DNA from: Polaribacter marinus
GTDB taxonomy: Bacteria; Bacteroidota; Bacteroidia; Flavobacteriales; Flavobacteriaceae
Direction: 5' to 3'
DNA: 64,000 nt
NCBI RefSeq assembly: GCF_022662535.1
Contig: NZ_JAKQYM010000007.1
Span: forward strand, 1 to 64,000
This document shows positions 26,852-34,362 of this stretch, one piece after another (the first letter of the stretch is position 1; each line of letters starts with the position of its first letter). The position numbers and the translations under genes are program-made. The notes beneath the pieces were generated by a model. That model did no database searches. It had not been told where the DNA came from and saw only the letters and a list, made by a program, of their open reading frames with translations.

Positions 26852-27190
26852 ATGAAAACAATTTTAAAAATTACAAATCAAACCCAGGAAGAGCGTAATA
26901 ATTTGATTTTAGAATCATTTTTATTCTGGGGAGGAAAACATACAGATCATAAGCAGCAGTATCAAATTGTAATTACCAATAGAACTCTACAAAAATGGTT
27001 TGTTGCAAACTATGAAAAGCTAGAGCAGGAGTTTTTAGATTTTGTAAAAAGACACCCTAATGCTACTACTAAAGATAATGAACGATTGTATGCTAGAATA
27101 GTTGGCAAAATTTATGACAATTATCCAAGCGCATTGCTAGATGATATTAAACGAAAATTTAAAACAATACCAATTAGAAACTTAAACTAA
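26852..27190 (+). CDS. Early protein, unknown
   Basis: 112 residues from ATG 26852; an in-frame ATG at 26831 overlaps the previous gene. The sequence contains 'ILESFLFWGGKHTDHKQQYQIVITNRTLQKWF' and a helical C-terminus. I do not recognise a family. Co-directional and tightly packed in the early operon. Confidence 0.6.
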   Translation: MKTILKITNQTQEERNNLILESFLFWGGKHTDHKQQYQIVITNRTLQKWFVANYEKLEQEFLDFVKRHPNATTKDNERLYARIVGKIYDNYPSALLDDIKRKFKTIPIRNLN

Positions 27191-27197
27191 CTGCACT

Positions 27198-27371
27198 ATG
27201 GCAAAATTTACTGTAACCCAATTAGAAAAGAGAGTAGCCGATTTGAATACTGAAATGATGAAGCATGGTGAAAGGCATGAAAATTATAAGCAATGGCAAA
27301 GTAGTAGAAACTACTACGTGAATAAGCTTACTGAAATGGACGAATATGATTTACAAACAATAGAAATTTAA
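27198..27371 (+). CDS. Small early protein, 57 residues
   Basis: ATG at 27198 to TAA at 27369-27371: begins MAKFTVTQLEKRVADLNTEM and ends 'MDEYDLQTIEI'. Very hydrophilic, helical and probably coiled-coil. It fills the gap between two early genes with 7 and 3 bases on either side, strong support for a real gene. Function unknown. Confidence 0.65.
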   Translation: MAKFTVTQLEKRVADLNTEMMKHGERHENYKQWQSSRNYYVNKLTEMDEYDLQTIEI

Positions 27372-27374
27372 AAC

Positions 27375-27605
27375 ATGAAACTACAATTTAAGAATAAGAA
27401 TAATACACCAGAATGTAGCTTTAACGGAAGCCCAATAGAAGCTATAGAAACAATATTAATGTGCATGCATCAAGAAGAGTTAGTTAGACAAATAATAATA
27501 ACTGCTGCTATTTCATTTCAACAATTAGGGGACGTCTTAGAAGATGCCATAGAAGGAAGTACAATTACTCATAAAAAGAAACTAGTTAAAAACCAAAAAT
27601 CATAA
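27375..27605 (+). CDS. Small early protein, 76 residues
   Basis: Begins MKLQFKNKNNTPECSFNGSP and contains a helical middle 'IEAIETILMCMHQEELVRQIIITAAISFQQLGDVL'. Unrecognised. It ends two bases before the DUF3164 gene. Confidence 0.6.
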   Translation: MKLQFKNKNNTPECSFNGSPIEAIETILMCMHQEELVRQIIITAAISFQQLGDVLEDAIEGSTITHKKKLVKNQKS

Positions 27606-27607
27606 AA

Positions 27608-28234
27608 ATGAACTACAACTATCAAAAATCATCAGATAAGGTTTGGACTGATGAAAGCGGAACAGAAATTCCATACAACAGAACCACAAAAGTAGAACGC
27701 TTACACGAACGCTCTTCTAACAAAATTATAAAAGCAGCTTTGGATGTAAATAAGAGGTTACATTCTTTAAATCATTTGCTAACAAATTTATCTCAAGAAG
27801 CTTATGATGCTTATATGAATAGTAAAGGGGTTAGTAAGAAAGCTAAAGGAAATTATACCTGGTATAATTTTGATAGATCTGTAAAGATTGAAGTTAATGT
27901 AAGCGAGCCTATTGTGTTTGACAGTCTTACAATTACGGCTGCAAAAGAAAAGTTAGATGAGTTTTTGGATGCTAATATAGAAAGCAAAAATACATTTATA
28001 AAACAAATGATTATTGATGCTTTTGAAACCCAAAGAAGTGGCAGTTTAGATACTAAACAAGTTTTGAAGTTAACTAGTTATGAAGACAAGGTAAAGTCTC
28101 CAAAATTTTCTGAAGCTATTAAACTAATTCGTGAAGCTATTAGACGTCCAAAATCTAAAACATACAGACGTGTTTGGATTAAAGATGAAGCTGGTAAATA
28201 CCAAAATGTAGAGCTTAATTTATCTAGTCTATAA
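27608..28234 (+). CDS. DUF3164 family protein
   Basis: 208 residues. The pattern of DUF3164, a family found almost only in Mu-like phages, is clear: 'WTDESGTEIPYNR' at the N-terminus, a helical middle, 'DRSVKIEVNVSEPIVFDSLTITAAKEKLDEFL', and 'IREAIRRPKSKTYRRVWIKDEAGKYQNVELNLSS' at the end. Function not known; expression is early, from its place in the operon. Confidence 0.88.
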   Translation: MNYNYQKSSDKVWTDESGTEIPYNRTTKVERLHERSSNKIIKAALDVNKRLHSLNHLLTNLSQEAYDAYMNSKGVSKKAKGNYTWYNFDRSVKIEVNVSEPIVFDSLTITAAKEKLDEFLDANIESKNTFIKQMIIDAFETQRSGSLDTKQVLKLTSYEDKVKSPKFSEAIKLIREAIRRPKSKTYRRVWIKDEAGKYQNVELNLSSL

Positions 28235-28237
28235 GTT

Positions 28238-28417
28238 ATGATTACTGCTATTGGAACATTTTTATTAGGTGTGGTGGTTGGTATTTACCTAAAAAAGATA
28301 AATACTTCCACCTCACCTTTTAGAATAATAAATCTCCCTTGTAAAGTTGATACAGATAGTTCGGGGGACTATTGCGTGTTCGACTTCTGTCAAGGAAAAA
28401 ACATAAAGATACATTAA
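28238..28417 (+). CDS. Small single-pass membrane protein, 59 residues
   Basis: ATG 28238 to TAA 28415-28417. Residues 3-18 (TAIGTFLLGVVVGIYL) are a transmembrane segment; the remainder is polar with four cysteines clustered in the C-terminal half (C35, C46, C51 and nearby). It begins 3 bases after DUF3164. Function unknown. Confidence 0.55.
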   Translation: MITAIGTFLLGVVVGIYLKKINTSTSPFRIINLPCKVDTDSSGDYCVFDFCQGKNIKIH

Positions 28418-28484
28418 TTTTTTTAAAACCAATTGTAGCCATAGAAAACAAGGCGTTTCTGGGGTAAACCAAAAAGAAGAAAGT

Positions 28485-28667
28485 ATGAAAAAAGACAGCA
28501 AACAAAAGTTAGAAAAAGACAACAGATCTTATTTGGAGACAAACCCATCTGTACAAAGATCAAAAGCTTTAGAAGCTCTAGTAAAAGCTAAAAAGTTAGA
28601 GGCTAAAAAAATGGCAGCTGGTAAAAAGTGGACTAGAATAGATGGCAAAACAGAAGTATTAAGATAA
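28485..28667 (+). CDS. Small basic early protein, 60 residues
   Basis: Lysine-rich and helical (e.g. 'KALEALVKAKKLEAKKMAAGKKW'). Its stop overlaps the next start by one base (TAATG). Probably nucleic-acid binding by charge; unrecognised. Confidence 0.55.
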   Translation: MKKDSKQKLEKDNRSYLETNPSVQRSKALEALVKAKKLEAKKMAAGKKWTRIDGKTEVLR

Positions 28668-29101
28668 TGGAAATATCAAAAAAACAAATACAGCAAATAC
28701 AAATCATTCTCAGTAAAAGAGAATTAGATAGAGAAGAGCGTTTGCAGTTTTTATCTGATCATTTTAATAGAGAAATAACAACTACTAAAGACTTAACTTT
28801 TGTAGAAGCGGAAGATCTGATTTACTTTTTAAATACAGGTAAAAAAAGCAATTCTAATTGGGCATTTTTTGATAAATCCAAATTTGTAAGCGAGCGCAAA
28901 TTGCTCTTTAGTTATTTGTATCAAGCACAATGGGTAACCAAAAAAGAAGGCTATACAGAAGTACCAGACTTAGAACGTTTGAGCAACTTTTTAAAATCTC
29001 CAAAGAGCCCTGTAAAAAAGCCGCTTAAAAAGTTTGAAAAACAAGACTGGAGCAAATTGCTGCAGGCGTTTAGAAATATTGTAAAAGGAACTTATAAATA
29101 G
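28667..29101 (+). CDS. Early phage protein, possibly GemA-like
   Basis: 144 residues. The opening 'ISKKQIQQIQIIL' and 'TTTKDLTFVEAEDLIYFLNTG' resemble the GemA/Gp16 (DUF1018) family of Mu-like phages, in which conserved TLTxxQAxxLIxxL motifs occur. GemA modulates host gene expression in Mu. The similarity is partial, so the family is tentative. Translationally coupled to the gene before it. Confidence 0.5.
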   Translation: MEISKKQIQQIQIILSKRELDREERLQFLSDHFNREITTTKDLTFVEAEDLIYFLNTGKKSNSNWAFFDKSKFVSERKLLFSYLYQAQWVTKKEGYTEVPDLERLSNFLKSPKSPVKKPLKKFEKQDWSKLLQAFRNIVKGTYK

Positions 29102-29106
29102 AAATT

Positions 29107-29262
29107 ATGGCATATAAATTTAAAGAAATAGCACCAGGTACTTATCAAGTAGAAAATCATACCATTATAAAAGATGGTAACGGACAATGGATTGCAAATC
29201 CGCCTATAGAAAAACCAAGCTTACAAAAAGCATTTTTAGATTATGTAAAAGGTTTAAAGTAA
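29107..29262 (+). CDS. Small early protein, 51 residues
   Basis: ATG 29107 to TAA 29260-29262; begins MAYKFKEIAPGTYQVENHTI and ends 'LDYVKGLK'. Its stop shares a base with the ATG of the exonuclease gene (TAATG), so the two are coupled. Unrecognised. Confidence 0.6.
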   Translation: MAYKFKEIAPGTYQVENHTIIKDGNGQWIANPPIEKPSLQKAFLDYVKGLK

Positions 29263-29810
29263 TGACAGATTTAATGATAGATATTGAAACATTAGGGACG
29301 AAACCAGGTTCTGTGATTTTAAGCATAGCAGCTGTAGAATTTGACTTAAAAACAGGAAAAACTGGGTCTATATTTTATCAAGATATTGATTTAGATAGTT
29401 GTGTTAAACAAGGTTTAAGTATTGATGTATCAACAGTATTATGGTGGCTAGAACAACCTAAAGAAATTCAGAATACAATAATTATAGGCCATAGGAATCA
29501 ATTGAAGAATGTATTAAGAAGATTTGGGATGTGGATTAGTGACAATACTCCTAAAGATGTAAAAATATGGGGGAACTCAGCAAGATTTGATTTAGGGTTA
29601 TTAGAGGCAGCTTATGATTCTTGTAATATGAGGTTGCCTTGGAATCATTATAATGAGTGCGATGTTAGAACTATAGTCATGTTTGCTCCAGATATTAAAA
29701 AGGAAATGAAATTTGAAGGTATAAAACATAATCCTATTTATGATTGTAAACATCAAATTAGATACTGCAGTAAAATTTATCAAACTTTAAATTTCCCAAA
29801 AGATGCCTAA
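29262..29810 (+). CDS. DnaQ-like 3'-5' exonuclease
   Basis: 182 residues from ATG 29262. DEDD-type motifs: D7 and E9 in 'MIDIETLGTKPGSVILSIAA', an aspartate in 'WGNSARFDLGLLEAAY', and the last in 'NPIYDCKHQIRYCSKIY'. This fits the Rv2179c-like exoribonuclease branch of the RNase H-fold exonucleases, common in phages. An in-frame upstream start (29187) overlaps the previous gene and is unlikely. A role in phage DNA or RNA processing is inferred. Confidence 0.85.
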   Translation: MTDLMIDIETLGTKPGSVILSIAAVEFDLKTGKTGSIFYQDIDLDSCVKQGLSIDVSTVLWWLEQPKEIQNTIIIGHRNQLKNVLRRFGMWISDNTPKDVKIWGNSARFDLGLLEAAYDSCNMRLPWNHYNECDVRTIVMFAPDIKKEMKFEGIKHNPIYDCKHQIRYCSKIYQTLNFPKDA

Positions 29811-29961
29811 GATTGAAAAAGTATTCACATTAGATGTAACACCAACTAAATTTTTAGAGGCCTGTTCTGGAGAAGAACTTATAGAACTGGAACTGCTTTT
29901 AAGTTCAAAAAGGTTTCAAACAAGAATAGATGTACACAGAAAATTAAAAGAGAATTACTAA
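29803..29961 (+). CDS. Small early protein, 52 residues
   Basis: ATG 29803 to TAA 29959-29961; begins MPKIEKVFTLDVTPTKFLEA. Overlaps the exonuclease end by 8 bases and abuts the next start. Unrecognised; coding supported by tight packing. Confidence 0.6.
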   Translation: MPKIEKVFTLDVTPTKFLEACSGEELIELELLLSSKRFQTRIDVHRKLKENY

Positions 29962-30504
29962 ATGACCACACATCACAACATACATCTGGTTAAAACAAAA
30001 ACCGATTTAAAGCTTACCTATAGAGATGGTAAGTTTAAGAAAATAGAGCATTTGAGAGGAGCTGTTGATGCGTCAATACTTAAACATATAGGAATTGTAA
30101 TTCCGCCAAAAGAAAGTGATTTGAATGCATTTATGAAAGCTATGGAAGGTAGAGCTCTTTATACATCAGAGCAGAAAATAGTATCTCTTTTTAGTAAATT
30201 TAATACGGTTTGGTTTGCTTTTTTTAGAAAAGAAAATAACAACATAGATCCGAAATTTACAGGAGCAGATGGCAAAGCATTAAACCAAATTATAACTTAT
30301 TTAAAAAATATTAATACAGGCGATGAAGCTGCTGCTTTAGCTAATTGGCAATTGCTGTTAGATAATTGGAGCTCTTTGTCTGAGTTCCACCAAAAACAAA
30401 CCGATTTAAAATATATAAACTCGAAATTAAATGTCATTATCAGAGAAATCATCCACAACAACGGAGGTAACACTTCTGGAACTAACGGATCAGTCAGCAT
30501 ATAA
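29962..30504 (+). CDS. Early protein, unknown (180 residues)
   Basis: Alpha/beta composition with 'GAVDASILKHIGIVIPPKESDLNAFMKAMEGRALYT' and a helical second half 'IITYLKNINTGDEAAALANWQLLLDNWSSLSEFH'. A low-complexity GNTSGTNGS tail overlaps the next gene by 74 bases. I do not recognise a family; its place suggests a replication accessory role. Confidence 0.6.
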   Translation: MTTHHNIHLVKTKTDLKLTYRDGKFKKIEHLRGAVDASILKHIGIVIPPKESDLNAFMKAMEGRALYTSEQKIVSLFSKFNTVWFAFFRKENNNIDPKFTGADGKALNQIITYLKNINTGDEAAALANWQLLLDNWSSLSEFHQKQTDLKYINSKLNVIIREIIHNNGGNTSGTNGSVSI

Positions 30505-30988
30505 CAACAGACTTGTTGTAAAACACTTTGGTGATTTAACCATGTTAAAAGCTTTAGAGAGTAGAGGAAAAAGCATTGGTTTAATTGCCAAAGATGATGA
30601 AGATACAGCTATTAGGTGTATTAGAAATTTGTTTCAATCTGTGGCTTTGTATTTCGACACCAACTTTACAGCATCTAAAGCAGAAACCATTGCCACCGAA
30701 ATTTTATACAAGTACGAATACAGAAATTTAAAGCTTGAGGATTTGGTTGTAATCTGCATTAGATTAAAAGAAAGTGAAATTTATAAACTGTCTCCTGCAC
30801 GCATTTTAAGAGAAATTAAAAGTTACAGCCAAGAGCGTGAAAAATTGGCAATTAAAAAAAGCTTGAGCAAAGAAATAAACATGAATGAAGATTTAGAAAA
30901 ACGTTTGCAAAAAAACTATTATTTAACGCCAGATACTAACAAGTTAGAGCGTAAACGTTTGGATATTGAACACCAATTTAAAAAGTAA
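30431..30988 (+). CDS. Last gene of the early operon, unknown (185 residues)
   Basis: A helical protein with 'AETIATEILYKYEYRNLKLEDLVVICIRLKESEIYKLSPARILREI' in the middle and a charged C-terminus. The chosen ATG 30431 overlaps the preceding gene by 74 bases; ATG 30543 is the next in-frame choice, but would remove a conserved-looking start. It is followed by a terminator, so it closes the early operon. Unrecognised. Confidence 0.6.
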   Translation: MSLSEKSSTTTEVTLLELTDQSAYNNRLVVKHFGDLTMLKALESRGKSIGLIAKDDEDTAIRCIRNLFQSVALYFDTNFTASKAETIATEILYKYEYRNLKLEDLVVICIRLKESEIYKLSPARILREIKSYSQEREKLAIKKSLSKEINMNEDLEKRLQKNYYLTPDTNKLERKRLDIEHQFKK

Positions 30989-31035
30989 TTAACTGGCGTT
31001 TAAGTTGTGATTAAATAAACAAAGATGATATTAAT

Positions 31036-31062
31036 AAAGGCTATCTTTTAGATAGCCTTTAT
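31036..31062 (+). terminator. Early operon terminator
   Basis: AAAGGCTATCT (31036-31046) and AGATAGCCTTT (31050-31060) with a 3-base loop; only a short T run follows. Confidence 0.8.
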
Positions 31063-31155
31063 AACCGATTAAGGTTTATGTAATATCCCTAAATATTACA
31101 ATATAAATTTATGTTTAAATTTTTTATAAAACAAACTAATGCTAATATTATTTTT

Positions 31156-31299
31156 ATGAGTAAAAAAACCAAGGTAGAACTGCTACCTAGCAAAAAAGAC
31201 CACTATAACTTTTATTTAAACGGAAAGTTGATAGATGAGTTTACTAAAAGTGAGTTGTGCCACATGGTACAACAGATTGATAATAAAATAATGTGGTAA
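31156..31299 (+). CDS. Small protein, 47 residues
   Basis: From ATG 31156: MSKKTKVELLPSKKDHYNFY...KIMW. The frame is open to 31111, but that part lacks an obvious ribosome site and would add a hydrophobic stretch. Begins the cargo segment and is followed by a 12-base-arm hairpin. Unrecognised. Confidence 0.5.
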   Translation: MSKKTKVELLPSKKDHYNFYLNGKLIDEFTKSELCHMVQQIDNKIMW

Positions 31300-31304
31300 A
31301 ACCA

Positions 31305-31336
31305 TATAAGCAGATAATTAGAAATATCTGCTTATA
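31305..31336. terminator. Hairpin after the 47-residue gene
   Basis: TATAAGCAGATA (31305-31316) pairs perfectly with TATCTGCTTATA (31325-31336), 8-base loop; no strong T run, so it may be a weak terminator. Confidence 0.5.
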
Positions 31337-31464
31337 GACAGATAAAACTTTTATTGTATTGAAAACAAACAAAGTTCTTCTTGATTCAAATGCTTTATTT
31401 CTGTTGAATTAGGAAAGGGTTTTAAGAATTGGAGAAAGTTTGATATATTTATCCAAAATTAATT

Positions 31465-32628
31465 ATGAATATAGAAACTTTACTCCAAAAATCACAACTA
31501 TTTATAGAATTAGTAATAGACAGTGGGCTTCAGAGAGATCTCCAAGATTATCAAAACACATTAAATCAAAATCAAAATAAAAATTTGATTTTTTTGAATG
31601 ATGTAAATAGTAAAATTCAATCCAAGTTATTACCCATATATAATTCCTCATTGCCTGATGACTTAAAGGTGTTAATCAAGAAAGCAACTTCTTTCACAGA
31701 AAGGGAATACTTGAAAGAATTTGAGAGACTTGAAAATGATCCTAAGATAGAAGCACAAGGTTATTTTACCCAGTTTAATTCGTTGCTTATTAGTCTTTTA
31801 AGGGGTATTAATAGTAATTATACAGAAATTAAAAAACTAAAAGATGTAATTGATATTTATGCTATAAATCATGAAGATATAGAATCTATTGAAGATTATT
31901 ATCCCATATGTTTAAAGTTTAATGATGAAAAAATTACTAATGGACTTAAAGATTTACATAGAACATTACGTATTTGGAATATTACATTATTAAATTACCA
32001 AACTTTAGTGTCTTCTGAATCTCCAGAACAAATAAGGGTGCAATCTGTTAATGATGGTTGCATAGAATTTGTATTAGATTATGCCTGGAACGTTGCAGAG
32101 AAATTTGCAGGAGTTATTGACACATTCTCAACTTATTATGTTAGCTACTTAGCCGCTAAAAATACGTTTAATAAAATTTTTGGAAATAAATCGATTCTCA
32201 GTAAAAAATTGCAACAGCAAAATGAAAAGACGATTAAGATGATGTTCGATGAAATGGAAGAAAATTTAAAAGAGTATATAGGTCAACAAGTGAAAGAAGC
32301 AAAATCTAAAGATGAAGATATAATTAATGATGGTACAGAGACTAAAAAAATTGAAGTAATTGCAAAATCTGTAATAAATCATTTTCTTAGAGGTAATGAA
32401 GTTAAATTTCTAATACCTTTTCATGATTATGAACAATTAGAAACAGAGGAGGAAATTGAAAAGTTACCAGAAGATATTACAAGAAAAATTAGAGAAAATA
32501 CATCAAAGGCAAAAATTGAGTATAAGAGTTTGAATGAAGCAGATAAGAAATTATTATTAGGCAAATATTCAATTACTGATTTAGATGATTTAGAGGATAA
32601 TACTAAAACTAAATCAGCAAAGAAATGA
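31465..32628 (+). CDS. Cargo gene of unknown function (387 residues)
   Basis: Mostly helical, with long charged helices in the N-terminal 120 residues and in the C-terminal third ('KTIKMMFDEMEENLKEYIGQQVKEA'), and a central segment 'VNDGCIEFVLDYAWNVAEKFAGVIDTFSTYYVSYL' that looks like the conserved core. No nucleotide-binding or catalytic motif is obvious. It is coupled (ATGA overlap) to the next gene. It lies in a terminator-bounded segment between early and late modules, the usual place for lysogenic-conversion or defence genes. Function unknown. Confidence 0.65.
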   Translation: MNIETLLQKSQLFIELVIDSGLQRDLQDYQNTLNQNQNKNLIFLNDVNSKIQSKLLPIYNSSLPDDLKVLIKKATSFTEREYLKEFERLENDPKIEAQGYFTQFNSLLISLLRGINSNYTEIKKLKDVIDIYAINHEDIESIEDYYPICLKFNDEKITNGLKDLHRTLRIWNITLLNYQTLVSSESPEQIRVQSVNDGCIEFVLDYAWNVAEKFAGVIDTFSTYYVSYLAAKNTFNKIFGNKSILSKKLQQQNEKTIKMMFDEMEENLKEYIGQQVKEAKSKDEDIINDGTETKKIEVIAKSVINHFLRGNEVKFLIPFHDYEQLETEEEIEKLPEDITRKIRENTSKAKIEYKSLNEADKKLLLGKYSITDLDDLEDNTKTKSAKK

Positions 32629-32993
32629 AACATTTCGAAAAAGAAATTTTAAGCTTTGTCAGAAATAATAATAGTGATGTATGCCAGTTCATTTTAAATG
32701 ATTGGAAACAAAATCATTCAGGGACTAGTTTTAACAATTATTTTCAAGAAGTTTTTTTATATAAAACTGGTGCTATCTCTATTAATACAATTCCTATAGT
32801 AAATACAAATAATGGCTGGGCTCCTTATATAACTTTTACGAATGATAACTTGTATCATGAAGAGTCTGGAACTAAACTTTTAACTCAAGCTCCATTAACT
32901 CAAAAAAAAGCTGAGTTAAGAATTGCTAAATATTTTATAGAAGTTCTTAATTTTATGCTTCTTGATAAAATTAAATATTGTTTAAAAAATTAA
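32625..32993 (+). CDS. Cargo gene of unknown function (122 residues), faintly dsRBD-like
   Basis: Starts within the stop of the previous gene. The layout is an amphipathic helix around 'SFNNYFQEVFLYKTG', then beta-like strands with 'WAPYITFTN', then a helix in 'QKKAELRIAKYFIEVL'. This roughly recalls a double-stranded RNA-binding domain, whose last helix carries a KK-x-A-x-x-x-A pattern. The match is by eye only and weak. No other family suggests itself. Confidence 0.55.
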   Translation: MKHFEKEILSFVRNNNSDVCQFILNDWKQNHSGTSFNNYFQEVFLYKTGAISINTIPIVNTNNGWAPYITFTNDNLYHEESGTKLLTQAPLTQKKAELRIAKYFIEVLNFMLLDKIKYCLKN

Positions 32994-32996
32994 ATC

Positions 32997-33476
32997 ATGA
33001 AACAAGAACTGACTAAAAATCAAAAAACAATAGGTACAATAATTTTAATTATTGCTATTGTATTTTTATATAAATTTTATCAATCAGAAAATGCACCTGC
33101 AGAAAAAGTAGTAGCCAAAGAAATAAAGATTGCACCATTTTTTACAATGCAACAGAATGAAGATGAATTGTATACTCCAGAGAACTACTTGCTAGATTAC
33201 TATGCCAATGTAAACACTAAGGACTGGAACTATCTTTTGAAACATTCTCTGAGACAATATAATTTAGATTACTTACAAGGTCATTTTGAAACTAAAGAGT
33301 TTGTTGGTGTAAAGATCTTGTCAACAGAAAAAATGGGTAAAGAGTTGGCTTATGTTAAGACAAATGTTACCTATATCAATGCCGTTAACGATACCATTGC
33401 GGTACAAGTAAATGCTCATTTGCAACTTGCCACAGATTATAAAACTTGGATTGTTGCTCCATTAACTGTTTTTTAG
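32997..33476 (+). CDS. Membrane-anchored cargo protein (159 residues)
   Basis: One transmembrane segment (~residues 12-27) with a large soluble domain after it; 'LLDYYANVNTKDWNYLLKHSLRQYNLDYLQG' and 'AYVKTNVTYINAVNDTIAVQVNAHLQL' could form an NTF2-like fold. It is co-directional with the two preceding genes and followed by a strong terminator, so the three may form one unit. Unrecognised. Confidence 0.6.
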   Translation: MKQELTKNQKTIGTIILIIAIVFLYKFYQSENAPAEKVVAKEIKIAPFFTMQQNEDELYTPENYLLDYYANVNTKDWNYLLKHSLRQYNLDYLQGHFETKEFVGVKILSTEKMGKELAYVKTNVTYINAVNDTIAVQVNAHLQLATDYKTWIVAPLTVF

Positions 33477-33520
33477 TATATTGAAAAGAGGCAAGGCCTC
33501 ATTCTTTTTCATAGCAATTT

Positions 33521-33556
33521 AAATACCTCATATCATTTGATATGAGGTATTTTTAT
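33521..33556 (+). terminator. Strong terminator closing the cargo cassette
   Basis: Arms AAATACCTCATATC (33521-33534) and GATATGAGGTATTT (33539-33552), perfect 14-base stem with a 4-base loop, then further T. Confidence 0.9.
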
Positions 33557-33564
33557 TTAATAAG

Positions 33565-33585
33565 TATTTCAGAAATTCTGAAATA
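33565..33585. promoter_or_regulatory. Palindromic operator upstream of the 65-residue gene
   Basis: 10-base arms TATTTCAGAA / TTCTGAAATA around a single base. It shares the CAGAA/TTCTG core with the repressor operators at 22567 and 22641-22678, and ends 5 bases before the -33 box of the next promoter. It is therefore a candidate second operator for the phage repressor or for an activator of late genes. Confidence 0.6.
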
Positions 33586-33590
33586 AGCTG

Positions 33591-33621
33591 TTGTTTGGTA
33601 TGTTAATAAATACTATTTTTG
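33591..33621 (+). promoter_or_regulatory. Promoter of the 65-residue regulator-like gene
   Basis: TTG at 33591-33593, a 20-base spacer and TATTTTTG at 33614-33621. The ATG at 33627 falls at or next to the predicted transcription start, so the message may be leaderless. Confidence 0.6.
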
Positions 33622-33626
33622 AATAG

Positions 33627-33824
33627 ATGGCATCAGAGATACAGCGTAAATACCAAGACATTAGATCTGAATATGAAAATAAGTGGCTTAAAAAACGTTA
33701 CCGAGGTAAGCTTATTTACTCTAAAGAGTACATCTATATTAAATTAGGTGAGCAGTTTTACTTATCACCCAAAACAATAGAAGATATACTCTTTTACCGT
33801 TATAAATTAGTTTCCACCAATTAA
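33627..33824 (+). CDS. Small HTH-like protein (65 residues), possible middle regulator
   Basis: Residues ~33-55 ('IYIKLGEQFYLSPKTIEDILFYR') look like a helix-turn-helix recognition region with 'LSPKTIEDI' as the second helix; the N-terminus is highly charged. It has its own operator and promoter. Its position between early and late modules is that of Mu Mor/C, although the sequence does not resemble those proteins. Its 3' end overlaps the convergent head-module gene by 18 bases. Confidence 0.6.
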   Translation: MASEIQRKYQDIRSEYENKWLKKRYRGKLIYSKEYIYIKLGEQFYLSPKTIEDILFYRYKLVSTN

Positions 33825-34361
33825 AGGGATTTTAAAGTGTGGTTCTTGCTCATCTTCTGGAGCTGCGCCTTTATTGTATTCTATGCTTCCGGGAACCACC
33901 ACATCAAACTCAGTTAAAGCAGATGCATCTACTGTAGAGCAAGTAAATGTTTGTCTGTATAAATTGCCAGAACTACCTGTGTCTACAGCTGCTAATCCTG
34001 TTCTTCGCATTTCTGAATAGTTGTTTCCAGAACTGGCATGAAACAACTTATAAATAGCGGTTAAATCTTCTAAATAATCTAAAGCATCATCTTCATTATA
34101 TGCACCTTGGTAGGTGTCTAAAAAAGTTTCGTAGAAGTAATACATGTCTATTTGCAATTGTACTCTTTGTACTTTTTCTGATAGATCTTCTACGCTTAAA
34201 ATACGAAACGCCATAAAAACCGCAGGTGTAGGAAAAGGATGCTCCTCGACTAAGAACCCAACTTGATTGTGCCAAAGGTCTACCCATTTAATGCTTTCTA
34301 TATTCTCACTTACTTTACTTGCGAGCTCTTGGTATAATTTACCCCAACTTTGTAATTCCAT
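33807..34361 (-). CDS. Tail-terminator / head-tail completion-like protein
   Basis: 184 residues, beta-rich. 'QVGFLVEEHPFPTPAVFMAFRILSVEDLSEKVQRVQLQIDMYYF' resembles the alpha/beta core of tail terminator proteins (lambda gpU type) or Mu gp37-like proteins. It is the last gene of the minus-strand head module, one base after the gpG-like gene. Assignment is by position and general fold. Confidence 0.5.
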   Translation of the reverse strand: MELQSWGKLYQELASKVSENIESIKWVDLWHNQVGFLVEEHPFPTPAVFMAFRILSVEDLSEKVQRVQLQIDMYYFYETFLDTYQGAYNEDDALDYLEDLTAIYKLFHASSGNNYSEMRRTGLAAVDTGSSGNLYRQTFTCSTVDASALTEFDVVVPGSIEYNKGAAPEDEQEPHFKIPLIGGN

Positions 34362-34362
34362 C

